Positions 45,948-55,133 of a stretch of 64,000 nucleotides of DNA are shown in pieces (positions within the stretch are counted from its first letter, which is position 1; the number at the start of each line of letters is the position of its first letter). The stretch comes from Clostridiales bacterium (GTDB lineage Bacteria > Bacillota > Clostridia > Christensenellales > Pumilibacteraceae), in assembly GCA_022508485.1 (NCBI GenBank), contig JAFLVD010000001.1, forward strand, positions 62,001 through 126,000. Direction: 5' to 3'. The position numbers were made by a program, and so were the translations under genes. The notes below the pieces were generated by a model. It had not been told where the DNA came from. It did no database searches and worked only from the letters and a program-made list of their open reading frames with translations.

Positions 45948-46937
45948 ATGAGCGATTTACTCAATTCCGTTCGCGAAAAAGCAAAAAAACTGAAAAAAAC
46001 AATCGTACTTGCCGAGGGTGAAGAGCCGCGCATAATCACCGCCGCGGCCCAAGCAAGCAAAGAGGGCATAGCTAACCTCGTGCTTTTGGGTAATCCCGAC
46101 GTTATTGCAAAAAAAGCGCAGGGCGCCAAGCTCGACGGCGTTAAAATAATCGATATCAAAAAGATCGATACCGAACCTTACGCGCAGCTATTATACGAGC
46201 TTCGCAAGGACAAAGGAATGGATATCGAAAAGGCGAGAAAAACTGTTTTGGATCCGCTGTACTTCGGCGTTTTAATGGTTAAACGCGGTGAGGCGGACGG
46301 AATGGTAGCCGGTTCCGTAAATGCGACGGGCGACGTTTTACGTCCGGCGCTTCAAATAATAAAAACCGCAAAAGGAATTAAAACGGTCAGCTCATGCTTT
46401 ATTATGGTGCTCGACAAAAATTCCAAGTACGGCGAAAACGGCGTAATGGTTTTCGGCGACTGCGCAGTAAATCCCAATCCCGATTCCCGTCAGCTTGCCG
46501 ATATTGCGGTGGCTTCCGCGGCAACGGCAAAAGCGATTGCCGGCATTTCGCCTAAGGTCGCGCTTCTTTCTTTCTCGACTAAGGGTTCGGCAAAGCACGA
46601 ATTAGTCGACAAGGTTACCGCGGCGCTCGAAATTATAAAGACCGAACACCCCGAGCTTGACGTTGACGGCGAGCTACAGGCGGACGCGGCTCTTGTACCC
46701 ACCGTCGCAGAGCTTAAAGCGCCGGGAAGCAAGGTCGCCGGCCATGCTAACGTTCTTATTTTCCCCGACCTTCAAGCGGGAAATATCGGCTACAAGCTCG
46801 TACAGCGCCTTGCCGGCGCCGAGGCGATAGGACCTATCTGCCAGGGCTTTAATATGCCGGTTAACGATTTGTCGCGCGGTTGCAGTAGCGAGGACGTTGT
46901 TAATGTAATCGCCATGACGGCGCTTCAGTGCGGTTAA
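45948..46937 (+). CDS. pta: Phosphate acetyltransferase
   Basis: 329 residues, the short Pta form without the N-terminal regulatory domain of enterics. VLAEGEEPRI, the PDVIAKKA region, GMVAGSVNATGDVLRPALQII and VAGHANVLIFPDLQAGNIGYK are family blocks. It converts acetyl-CoA and phosphate to acetyl phosphate for ATP gain in fermentation. AAAGGAGA precedes the ATG. No ackA is next to it; prmA follows. Confidence 0.95.
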   Translation: MSDLLNSVREKAKKLKKTIVLAEGEEPRIITAAAQASKEGIANLVLLGNPDVIAKKAQGAKLDGVKIIDIKKIDTEPYAQLLYELRKDKGMDIEKARKTVLDPLYFGVLMVKRGEADGMVAGSVNATGDVLRPALQIIKTAKGIKTVSSCFIMVLDKNSKYGENGVMVFGDCAVNPNPDSRQLADIAVASAATAKAIAGISPKVALLSFSTKGSAKHELVDKVTAALEIIKTEHPELDVDGELQADAALVPTVAELKAPGSKVAGHANVLIFPDLQAGNIGYKLVQRLAGAEAIGPICQGFNMPVNDLSRGCSSEDVVNVIAMTALQCG

Positions 46938-46945
46938 GACCACGA

Positions 46946-47854
46946 ATGAAGTTTATTAAAATTACCGTAAAATGCACAACGGAAACGTCCGACACCGTCG
47001 CCTATTCTCTTCATGAAGCAGGCAGTATGGGCGAGGTGTTTGACGATTACGACACCGTGAGGCAGGTGCTTAACGATAAACGTTGGGATTATGCCGATAT
47101 CTCGCTGTTTGACGAAACCGAAGGATCGTTTGTAAGCGGCTTTTTTCCGCTCGAAACGGACGCAGAAAAAGTTATTTCTCAAATAGAACGGCTTAAAAAT
47201 ATCGACTATGCCGATTTTTCGGGTATATCGTGCCAAACGGAAATAATCGATTCCGTCGAATGGGAAAACGAGTGGAAAAAGTACTACACTCCGTTTAATA
47301 TCGGAAAGGTTGTAATTATCCCGGAATGGATTGATTACACTCCGAGTGGAGGAGACGTTCCTTTAAAGCTAAATCCCGGGCTTGCGTTCGGTACGGGAAT
47401 GCACGAAACGACTTCTATGTGCATCTCGCTCATGCAAAAGATAGATCTATCGAGTAGTTCAGTTCTCGATTTCGGTTGCGGAAGCGGTATACTCGGTATT
47501 TGCGCGGCTAAGCTCGGCGCAAAAGACGTCATTTTTGTGGATACTGACGAACAGGCTGTTACCGCCACAAAATACAACTGCGGCTTAAACGGTATAAACT
47601 CACCAAAAATATATAATTGCGACGTCAGACAAATTCGCGATCCGGCCGACGTCGTCATAGCCAACATTACGGCAGACGTCCTAACCGACGTCGAGCCGCT
47701 TATAAAGTCGGCGCTTAAAACGGGCGGTTACGCTATAATAAGCGGAATTATTTCTCAAAAGGCCGAAGCTGTCAAGGCGATGTACGAACGCGATTTTACG
47801 TTAATTGACAGCGAACACAAAAACGAATGGAGTGCATATCTTTTTAAATTATGA
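46946..47854 (+). CDS. prmA: Ribosomal protein L11 methyltransferase
   Basis: 302 residues. An N-terminal L11-binding domain leads to WENEWKKYYTPFNIGKVVIIPEW, then the AdoMet domain with GLAFGTGMHETT, DFGCGSGILGI and the VIANITADVL motif. It trimethylates L11. ATG 46946 is preferred to GTG 46928, which overlaps pta. Its stop overlaps rsmE by four bases. Confidence 0.94.
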   Translation: MKFIKITVKCTTETSDTVAYSLHEAGSMGEVFDDYDTVRQVLNDKRWDYADISLFDETEGSFVSGFFPLETDAEKVISQIERLKNIDYADFSGISCQTEIIDSVEWENEWKKYYTPFNIGKVVIIPEWIDYTPSGGDVPLKLNPGLAFGTGMHETTSMCISLMQKIDLSSSSVLDFGCGSGILGICAAKLGAKDVIFVDTDEQAVTATKYNCGLNGINSPKIYNCDVRQIRDPADVVIANITADVLTDVEPLIKSALKTGGYAIISGIISQKAEAVKAMYERDFTLIDSEHKNEWSAYLFKL

Positions 47855-48558
47855 GATTCTACTTACCGGAATTCGAAAAAACTCATTGCCTTATCGGCGA
47901 CACGCACACTCACGCCGCGTACGCGCTTAGGATACATTCCGGCGACTATGTAATCGTGTTCGACGGCGAGGGCAACGAGTATAATTGCGTTGTGCTCGAG
48001 GTTAAGCGCGACAGAACGGAATTGGATGTAATCGACACCAAAAAGAACGTGGGCGAGAGCAAAATAGACGTATCGTTGTACTTGTCGGTTATAAAACAAG
48101 ATAGGTACGAGCTTGCGGTACAAAAGGCTACCGAGCTTGGCGTTAACAGAATAATCCCCGTATACTCGGCTTACACTCAGCGCGGCGGCTCGCTAAACTA
48201 CGACAGATTGTTTAAGATTGCGGTGTCTGCGTGCGAACAGTGCGGAAGAAGCCGCGTCCCCGAAATACATAAAAGCATAGAGTTCGACGAGCTTGTTAAG
48301 CGCGCCAAAGACTCGTACTTGATTTTCCCGTGGGAACGCGAGCTGAAAGGCGATATTAAATCGGCAATAGACAAGTCGCAAAAAAGCTATTCCGTGTTTA
48401 TCGGGCCGGAAGGCGGAATTACCGAAAACGAAAAACAAATTCTCACCGAAGTCGGTGCAAAATCAGTAACGCTCGGCCCCCGGATTTTACGCGCCGAAAC
48501 TGCCGCAATAACGGCGTTGTCGGTTATTTACTACGAGATGGGAGAGTGGGCGCTTTGA
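47851..48558 (+). CDS. rsmE: 16S rRNA m3U1498 methyltransferase
   Basis: 235-residue SPOUT methyltransferase. It has the PUA-like start, then KATELGVNRIIPVYSAYTQ, the SEQCGR-like CEQCGRSRVPEI, FIGPEGGITENE and the knot motif LGPRILRAETA. It methylates U1498 in helix 44. Overlaps with the genes on both sides show the prmA-rsmE-mtaB operon common in Firmicutes. Confidence 0.95.
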   Translation: MRFYLPEFEKTHCLIGDTHTHAAYALRIHSGDYVIVFDGEGNEYNCVVLEVKRDRTELDVIDTKKNVGESKIDVSLYLSVIKQDRYELAVQKATELGVNRIIPVYSAYTQRGGSLNYDRLFKIAVSACEQCGRSRVPEIHKSIEFDELVKRAKDSYLIFPWERELKGDIKSAIDKSQKSYSVFIGPEGGITENEKQILTEVGAKSVTLGPRILRAETAAITALSVIYYEMGEWAL

Positions 48559-49835
48559 TAATATCCGTAATAACACTCGGATGCAAGGTAAACTATTGCG
48601 AAAGCGGTTCGATAATTTCGCGTCTAATCGAAATGAAGCATCAAGCGTCGGAAGGACTTATTCCTGCCGACGTTTATATTATCAATACTTGTTCCGTAAC
48701 CGCGGAAGCGGATAGAAAATCGCGGCAATATATCAGTAAATGTATATCGCTTAACCCAGAATGTAAAATTATAATAATAGGATGCAGCGCACAAAACAAT
48801 CCCGAAAGATTTTATAAAAACAACGTTATTGCAGTAGGCGGTACTCAAAATAAAGAAGAATTTGTCGTCTCAATCATAGAAAATATCGATAATTATCGTT
48901 ATAATACTCTATCAGATAGAATACTTAGCACAAAAAATGACGAAATATCATGTAATAATCCGATATATGGTAGGGAATCTACGCCAAAATCGGATAAGAC
49001 TCGCACATTCGTAAAAATACAAGACGGCTGTAATAGGTTTTGCTCTTACTGTATTATTCCGTATCTTAGAGGAAGAAGCAGGTCGAGGGCGATAGAAGAT
49101 ATTGTTAACGAATGCTCTTCATCGGATTCCAACGAGATTGTTTTAACGGGTATCGATATATCCGTATACGGGGTAGATATAGGGTGCGATCTGCCGCAGC
49201 TTATGACTTCTTTAAAGCCTGTAAAGGCGCGTAAAAGACTCGGTTCGCTCGAGTGCGAGGTTGTAGACGACAGACTGTTAAACGCGGCTTTAGAGGCCGA
49301 TTTTTGCCCTCATTTTCACTTATCGCTTCAATCGGGCAACGATACGGTGTTAAAAACAATGAATAGGCGGTACGATACGGAATATTTTTATTCTAAGGTT
49401 GAGCTGATAAGAAAATACTTCCCGAATGCCGGAATAACCACAGATATTATCGTAGGTTTTCCTACGGAAACGGACGAATTATTTGCCGACAGTCTTAAAT
49501 TTATCGATAAATGCGCGTTTTCGGATATACATGTTTTCCCGTACAGCAGTCGAACGGGCACTTTGGCGTCTAAAAAGTACTCGGTTTTGCCAAAAACCGT
49601 CGTAACGAGTAGAGTAAAGGAAATGCTCGATATAAAAAAGCGCACACATGAGCGTTTTATAGCTCAAAATTTAAAGAGTGTTATGCCGGTTTACGTAGAG
49701 GACAGCGAAAACGGCTATAACGTCGGCTACACGCCTAATTATATAAGGGTATATTCCGACGCACCGTGCGGAAAAATTTCAGATGTTAAGCTGCTCTTGG
49801 CGTACGAGGACGGCGCTCTGGGAGAGAGGGCATGA
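48555..49835 (+). CDS. mtaB: tRNA t6A37 methylthiotransferase
   Basis: 426 residues. The N-terminal domain has LGCKVNYCES and further cysteines for the second cluster; the radical SAM site is CNRFCSYC with IIPYLRGRSRSR; a TRAM-like tail ends the protein. It converts t6A37 to ms2t6A37 in tRNAs reading ANN codons. TTG 48555 is preferred as start, with GGGAGAG (48540-48546) as ribosome site; GTG 48546 is possible. It overlaps the rsmE stop by four bases. Confidence 0.93.
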   Translation: MIISVITLGCKVNYCESGSIISRLIEMKHQASEGLIPADVYIINTCSVTAEADRKSRQYISKCISLNPECKIIIIGCSAQNNPERFYKNNVIAVGGTQNKEEFVVSIIENIDNYRYNTLSDRILSTKNDEISCNNPIYGRESTPKSDKTRTFVKIQDGCNRFCSYCIIPYLRGRSRSRAIEDIVNECSSSDSNEIVLTGIDISVYGVDIGCDLPQLMTSLKPVKARKRLGSLECEVVDDRLLNAALEADFCPHFHLSLQSGNDTVLKTMNRRYDTEYFYSKVELIRKYFPNAGITTDIIVGFPTETDELFADSLKFIDKCAFSDIHVFPYSSRTGTLASKKYSVLPKTVVTSRVKEMLDIKKRTHERFIAQNLKSVMPVYVEDSENGYNVGYTPNYIRVYSDAPCGKISDVKLLLAYEDGALGERA

Positions 49836-50050
49836 TACCGACCCCGAGCTTGACGGTTTTATACAGATTTTTACTAAACGAAAACGCCCTTTCGCTCTAA
49901 AAATATACTTTATAACGCGCTCACACAGAAAATTATATTTTCCGCAAAATTTTTCCCGACGTTTTTAATTTTTTTTTTATAGATTATTCCCGTATAAACC
50001 ACGATTCCGACGCCCGTTGCCGTTTGATAGGGGAAAATACGGATAATATC

Positions 50051-50099
50051 ATATTACTTCGCAAAAGACAGCTTTTGCGAAGTAATATATGCTTTTTTT
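50051..50099 (+). terminator. Long perfect hairpin with T-run in the mtaB-PBP gap
   Basis: A 17-base perfect stem (50051-50067 with 50072-50088, loop ACAG) is followed by a run of Ts from 50093. It works as an intrinsic terminator for the mtaB side. The remainder of the 49836-50275 gap is very AT-rich, with T-runs near 49970-49980; I see no gene in it and only weak promoter candidates for the PBP gene. Confidence 0.7.
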
Positions 50100-50275
50100 T
50101 ACCCAAAAGTAGGGGTATTCGGCTTTATTCGAATATTTCTCGATTTAAGCTTTTTATGTAATGCTTCGTTTGATATTCTTATTTATTATTTTCTTTTATC
50201 TCTATTTTTAATTTATTATTATATTATTAATTTGTCTTTACATAAAAAGTTATATCTATTAGAAAAATATATATT

Positions 50276-52246
50276 GTGAAAAAGTCTGTACGTGTATCGT
50301 TAATAATTGTCGGAGTGTTATTGTTTTTAGCGGCGCTTGCGGTTTGCGTATTTTTTCTTTTAATAAGTCCTAATATAAATATTATGAATGCGCCGAACCT
50401 TGACGAAAGCAAGCTTGCGTCAAGCTCGCGCACCGTAAATATTCTCGACAAAAACGGCGATATTATCGGCGACTCGCTTATAAGTAAAAACAGATTTTAC
50501 GTTACGCTATCAGAGCTTAACGACGACACCGTAAACGCGTTTATAGCTATCGAGGATAAAAGATTTTATTCTCACGGCGGCATAGATTACCGCAGAGCGT
50601 GTTCCGCGCTGTTATCGAATATCAAGTCGCGCTCGTTTCGCGAAGGCGCTTCCACGATATCACAACAGCTTATAAAAAACACCCATTTATCGAACGAGAA
50701 AACCATTAAACGAAAGCTTGTGGAAATGCGGCTTGCGCGCCAGCTCGAACAAAAATACACAAAAGAACAAATTCTCGAAGGGTATTTCAATATTCTGTAC
50801 TTCGGCTCGGGGATTTACGGGCTTGGTACGGCGTGTCATGTAATGTACGGAATCTCGCCTTCCGAGTTGTCTGTGGCGCAGTCTGCGGCGCTTGCGGCCA
50901 TTATCAATAACCCGGCTAAATACAATCCTTATAAAAATATCGACGCGCTTAATTCCAGAAAAAACACCGTTCTTTCGTGCATGCTCGACCAGGGCTATAT
51001 AAATAAAGATACGTTCGAGTACGCAAAAAACGAAAAGCTCGAGTTTAGCTATTACAAACAAAACGGCTTTACGGAAGCCGTTATTCGTTCTGTATGCCGA
51101 GAAAGAAATATATCGGAAAAAGAGCTGTTCAGCGGCAATCCGACATTTAAAACAGCGTACGACGCGGCGCTTGCAAACGCCGCGCAAAAAATAATTAAAA
51201 GCTCGAATATCGATGCCAAAATCCGCATTTTGGCGCTCGATAACAAAACGGGCGGCGTAGTTTGCGACGAGTCGAACGGCAGCGATAATTTATTTATTAA
51301 GCGCAGTCCGGCGTCTGCGATTAAGCCGTTTATCGCGTACGCGCCGGCGCTCGAGAGAGGATACAACCCTCTATCGCAAATCGACGACTCCCCCACCGAT
51401 TTTAATAATTACTCGCCCAAAAACTACAAAAACGTCTATCGCGGAATGATGTCTGCGACAGACTGTCTTATATACTCGTCGAATGTTGCCGCGGTAAAGC
51501 TTGTAGATGAGATAGGCATAAATAATTGTATGTCCGTTGCACGTAAATTCGGAATTACTTTTTCCGAAAAAGATACCGGGCTTCCCGTAGCGCTCGGCGG
51601 AATGTATAACGGAATAACTCTTATCGACCTTGCTAACGCTTACAGAACGCTGGCAAACGGCGGTGTTTATTCCAAAACTCGGTACGTTTTAGACGATGAA
51701 AAAGACGAAAAACAGTACGGTTTATTTGAAAAAAGCCGTGCCGTCGGCGACGACACGGCATATCTTCTTACGGATATGCTCATGGCGTGCGCTAAATCAG
51801 GCACCGCAAAAAAGCTTTCCGGTATTCCGAATATCGCCGCAAAAACCGGCACAAACGGCGATGGAGACGGCAATACCGATTGTTACTGCATAGCGTACAC
51901 GCCGGATATTACAATCGCCGTTTGGCTCGGCGCGGCCGATAAAAAAATCGATAATACCGTTACCGGCGCGACGTGCGCCAAAATGATTGCGCAGCTTATA
52001 TCGGATGCAAAAATAGATACGAGTAAGGAATTTACCCGTCCCGATTCTGTCGCGTATTACGATATAGACGCGCAGGAACTGATAACCTCGCACGAGGTTT
52101 ACCTTGCCGATCCGTTGCTTCCCCCAAAATACAGAAAAAGAGTGTTATTAAGCAAAAAGCATTTGCCGATAAGAAAATCCGTCGACTATTTGGATTTTTT
52201 CGACGGACTGTATTTACACGATTATGATTACTTTTCTTTTAATTAG
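50276..52246 (+). CDS. Class A penicillin-binding protein
   Basis: 656 residues starting at GTG. One N-terminal membrane helix (about 8-30) is followed by a GT51 glycosyltransferase domain (about 60-235), with catalytic Glu93 in IEDKRFYSHGGID and GASTISQQLIKN. The transpeptidase domain follows, with Ser347 in SAIK, the SSN motif in YSSNVA, and KTG at 523-525. It polymerises and crosslinks peptidoglycan outside the membrane. It is shorter than most PBP1A proteins and lacks large C-terminal additions. The ribosome site is weak (AGAAA). It converges on thiI, 14 bases apart. Confidence 0.93.
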   Translation: MKKSVRVSLIIVGVLLFLAALAVCVFFLLISPNINIMNAPNLDESKLASSSRTVNILDKNGDIIGDSLISKNRFYVTLSELNDDTVNAFIAIEDKRFYSHGGIDYRRACSALLSNIKSRSFREGASTISQQLIKNTHLSNEKTIKRKLVEMRLARQLEQKYTKEQILEGYFNILYFGSGIYGLGTACHVMYGISPSELSVAQSAALAAIINNPAKYNPYKNIDALNSRKNTVLSCMLDQGYINKDTFEYAKNEKLEFSYYKQNGFTEAVIRSVCRERNISEKELFSGNPTFKTAYDAALANAAQKIIKSSNIDAKIRILALDNKTGGVVCDESNGSDNLFIKRSPASAIKPFIAYAPALERGYNPLSQIDDSPTDFNNYSPKNYKNVYRGMMSATDCLIYSSNVAAVKLVDEIGINNCMSVARKFGITFSEKDTGLPVALGGMYNGITLIDLANAYRTLANGGVYSKTRYVLDDEKDEKQYGLFEKSRAVGDDTAYLLTDMLMACAKSGTAKKLSGIPNIAAKTGTNGDGDGNTDCYCIAYTPDITIAVWLGAADKKIDNTVTGATCAKMIAQLISDAKIDTSKEFTRPDSVAYYDIDAQELITSHEVYLADPLLPPKYRKRVLLSKKHLPIRKSVDYLDFFDGLYLHDYDYFSFN

Positions 52247-52260
52247 AGGTATTTTTGCCG

Positions 52261-53418
52261 TTACAGCTCGATAGTTTCTATGTTTTCTATCGCTTGTTCT
52301 ACCAGTTGCTCGGCGTCGTCTATAAAGCTTTCCTGTTCGACAACCTTATCGAGCGTCGGTTTAATAAGAGGATAATCCGGCAAAAACACAGTGCAGCAGT
52401 CTTCAAACGGCTCGATTGACTTTTCGAACGTGCCGATTTTTTGCGCAATCGCTATAATCTCGTCCTTGTCAAAACCGATAAGCGGCCTAAGTACAGGCAT
52501 ATCGACGACGGCGTTTGTAACCGTAATGCTCTCTATCGTCTGGCTTGCTACCTGGCCGAGACTTTCGCCGTTAATTATACAGCCGCACGACTCGGAAACG
52601 GCAATGCGCTGAGCAATTTTCATCATAAACCGCCTAACGAGCGTTATCATATAGTTCGGTTTGCACTTTTCATGTATTCTTTCTTGAATCTTGGTGAGCG
52701 ATATTGCCTTTAATTTTATCGTCGGGCAGTATCTTTTTAAAATGCGTGCAAGCTCAACCGCCTTATCCTTAGCGGCTTCCGAGGTGTACGGATAGGAATG
52801 GAAATGTAGCGCCGTAATACTCATGCCGCGCTTTCCCATCATGTAGCCGGCTACGGGACTGTCGATACCGCCCGATAAAAGCAGTAATCCGTTCCCTGCC
52901 GTTCCGTACGGCATACCGCCTGCGCACGGGATAACGCTGTCATAAAGATATACGTCGCCCCCTTCCCTGATGTCGATATTTATAACGTAGTCAGGCGAGT
53001 GCAAGTCGACGGTAAGATTCGGCTTGCTTTCGAGAATTTTTTCGCCGACGTAGCGATTTAACTGCATCGAGTCGAGCGGATATTTTTTGTTGGATCTGTG
53101 CGAGGACACGCGAAAAGAGCCACTAGACGGCGTCATTTCCAGCGCAAGAGCGACTATTTCGTCAAGCTCGTAGCCGCAACGCCTTGCAACGGACATGGAA
53201 TGAAGTCCGAAAACCTGCTTCATTCTGTCGAGAATTTCTTTTTCGTCGAACTCGCCGTACTCTTTAATCGCATAGCGGCCGCGCCCGAAATAAATTTTGC
53301 AATCTATCCCTTCAAGCTTAGCGCGGATATTGTCCTTTAACGCATTTTCGAAATAGCTTTGATTTTTGCCTTTAAGGTACAGCTCGCCGTACCGTAATAT
53401 TATAACGTTATTAAACAT
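52261..53418 (-). CDS. thiI: tRNA 4-thiouridine synthase ThiI
   Basis: 385 residues: N-terminal ferredoxin-like and THUMP domains (about 60-165), then the PP-loop ATPase with LLLSGGIDSPVAGYMM and the GESLGQVASQT block. The rhodanese domain of E. coli ThiI is absent, as in most Firmicutes, where a dedicated cysteine desulfurase passes sulfur directly. That partner is encoded just upstream and overlaps by eight bases. It makes s4U8 in tRNA and may also serve thiamine synthesis. Confidence 0.95.
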   Translation of the reverse strand: MFNNVIILRYGELYLKGKNQSYFENALKDNIRAKLEGIDCKIYFGRGRYAIKEYGEFDEKEILDRMKQVFGLHSMSVARRCGYELDEIVALALEMTPSSGSFRVSSHRSNKKYPLDSMQLNRYVGEKILESKPNLTVDLHSPDYVINIDIREGGDVYLYDSVIPCAGGMPYGTAGNGLLLLSGGIDSPVAGYMMGKRGMSITALHFHSYPYTSEAAKDKAVELARILKRYCPTIKLKAISLTKIQERIHEKCKPNYMITLVRRFMMKIAQRIAVSESCGCIINGESLGQVASQTIESITVTNAVVDMPVLRPLIGFDKDEIIAIAQKIGTFEKSIEPFEDCCTVFLPDYPLIKPTLDKVVEQESFIDDAEQLVEQAIENIETIEL

Positions 53419-54529
53419 TTCCTCTCCTTATCGAGTCCGCACATTCGAGTATGATTTTTGAGGCGGCGACCGCGTCGTCCATAGTCGTATCGTTACAAAA
53501 GCTGATTCGTATACAACGCTCGACTTCCGTATCGGATAATCCGATAGCGGAAAGCACTCTGTTTCCGCGTTTGGAACCCGAGCACGCCGCGCCTTTTCCG
53601 ATAATAACCCCCTTATCGCACGCCGCATTCTGAACGATTTCCGCTTTGGCGCCGTCTAAGCACACGCAAAGAATATAGCCGCTGTTATTATTCTTGCCGA
53701 CAATTTTACAGCCTGCGCTCGAAAAAACTTCGATTAACTTACTTCGTATCGCATTTGTGCGCTCTATATCTCGCGTCTTAACAAAATCCTTGACCGCCGC
53801 TGCAAAGGCGGCAATGTACGGCGTGTTTTGCGTTCCAGAACGAAATCCGCGCTCTTGACCGCCCCCTACGAGCATAGGCGCGATATTGAGTTTTTTGTTG
53901 ACGTACAAAAGACCTATACCCTTTGGCGCGCCTATTTTGTGCGCGCTCAAACTGTAATAGTCGACGCCGAGCGCGTTTATCGGTTCGGTTTTTAAAGCCG
54001 CCTGAACGCCGTCCGAATGAAAAAGCGCATTTTTCGCCTTGCGCTTTACCGCCGAACAAATATCTTTTATTGGATTTACCGCGCCCGTTTCGTTGCTTAC
54101 GTGTATTACGGAAACGAGCGAAGTATTGTCGTCTACGAGGCTTAAAAGGTGGTCTATATCGACGCGGCCGTCCTTATCGAGTTTTGCCACGCGAATATCC
54201 GTTCCGTGGTTTTTAAGCCGCATTGCAGGCTCGTACACAGAAGAATGCTCGCCGGCGGAGATAACAACGTTTCCGTTAGGGCGCTTTCTGCCGTATGAAA
54301 ACACCCAGTTATTGGATTCGGTCGCGCACGAAGTAAAGAAAAGCTCTTTATCTTCCGCGCCGATATATTTAGCGATATCCTTTCGGCACGACTCTATATA
54401 CGCCTTGACGTTAACACCCGGCTTATAAGTCGCATTGGGGTTGAAAAAGTTTTCCTTCATCATTTCCAACGCCGCGGAAACGGCGGCGTCCGACACTATC
54501 GTTGTGGCGGCGTTATCAAGATAAATCAT
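53411..54529 (-). CDS. Cysteine desulfurase (NifS/IscS-like partner of ThiI)
   Basis: 372 residues of the PLP aminotransferase class V fold. The opening IYLDNAATT, the His in CATESNNWV-like context, the PLP lysine in SLSAHKIGAPKG and the loop with the active cysteine (GAACSGSKRG) are present. It takes sulfur from cysteine and, given its coupling to thiI, most likely serves tRNA thiolation (NifZ type). ATG 54529 gives the family N-terminus; a longer frame begins at 54553. It overlaps the upstream gene by 14 bases. Confidence 0.94.
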   Translation of the reverse strand: MIYLDNAATTIVSDAAVSAALEMMKENFFNPNATYKPGVNVKAYIESCRKDIAKYIGAEDKELFFTSCATESNNWVFSYGRKRPNGNVVISAGEHSSVYEPAMRLKNHGTDIRVAKLDKDGRVDIDHLLSLVDDNTSLVSVIHVSNETGAVNPIKDICSAVKRKAKNALFHSDGVQAALKTEPINALGVDYYSLSAHKIGAPKGIGLLYVNKKLNIAPMLVGGGQERGFRSGTQNTPYIAAFAAAVKDFVKTRDIERTNAIRSKLIEVFSSAGCKIVGKNNNSGYILCVCLDGAKAEIVQNAACDKGVIIGKGAACSGSKRGNRVLSAIGLSDTEVERCIRISFCNDTTMDDAVAASKIILECADSIRRGNV

Positions 54530-55133
54530 TGTCTTCCGCCTCCCTTTCCTCAAGCAGTTTAATCAGCCCATTCATGCTTTCGTCGAAAACGGTTAAAGCG
54601 GCGACGCTGCGTTTAAGCGCGATAATAAATCCGCGGTCGGGTTCGATAAAAAGAATTTTTCTGCCTTTTTCTGTGTAGTAGTAAATATAAACGATTGTTT
54701 TTTCGTCGTCGTAGTTGACTATTGCGAGGTTCTTTTTTACGGCGTTTCCTTGAACCTTATTATACTTTTCTGAATCGAAAGTTCCTACCGACTCGATTGC
54801 TCTTAGCTGAATGGAATATTTTACTTTTCGCGACTCTCTGTAATAAATTTCGGTTATCGTTATTTTTTCATTGTCGATAGTGTAATCGTATTCGGTATTG
54901 TTGCGCTTGTTAAAGTATCCGATAACGATAGCGGCGACAAAAAAAGGAACGGCGACGCCGATAAGCACAAAGACCATGAAAAACGCCTCGCTCAAAATAA
55001 ACATGGCTGTTAAAATAAGCGGCGCAACGCCGAGAACAAAACACACCGAACGCGCGATATTAAGTGTTTTGGTGCGTTTAGAGCGCTTGTCTATGTCTCT
55101 GTTTGTAACGTTTTGCTCGTAATACTGTTCCAT
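54516..55133 (-). CDS. Membrane protein, DUF6106-like
   Basis: 205 residues with two adjacent membrane helices (about 28-48 and 52-72) and a soluble C-terminal domain with EYDYTIDNEKITI, resembling, from memory, the DUF6106 family of clostridial membrane proteins with a PH-like fold. The function is unknown. It shares one base with the histidine kinase stop and overlaps the desulfurase start, so it is part of the long operon. A role with the kinase is possible but unproven. Confidence 0.7.
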   Translation of the reverse strand: MEQYYEQNVTNRDIDKRSKRTKTLNIARSVCFVLGVAPLILTAMFILSEAFFMVFVLIGVAVPFFVAAIVIGYFNKRNNTEYDYTIDNEKITITEIYYRESRKVKYSIQLRAIESVGTFDSEKYNKVQGNAVKKNLAIVNYDDEKTIVYIYYYTEKGRKILFIEPDRGFIIALKRSVAALTVFDESMNGLIKLLEEREAEDNDLS

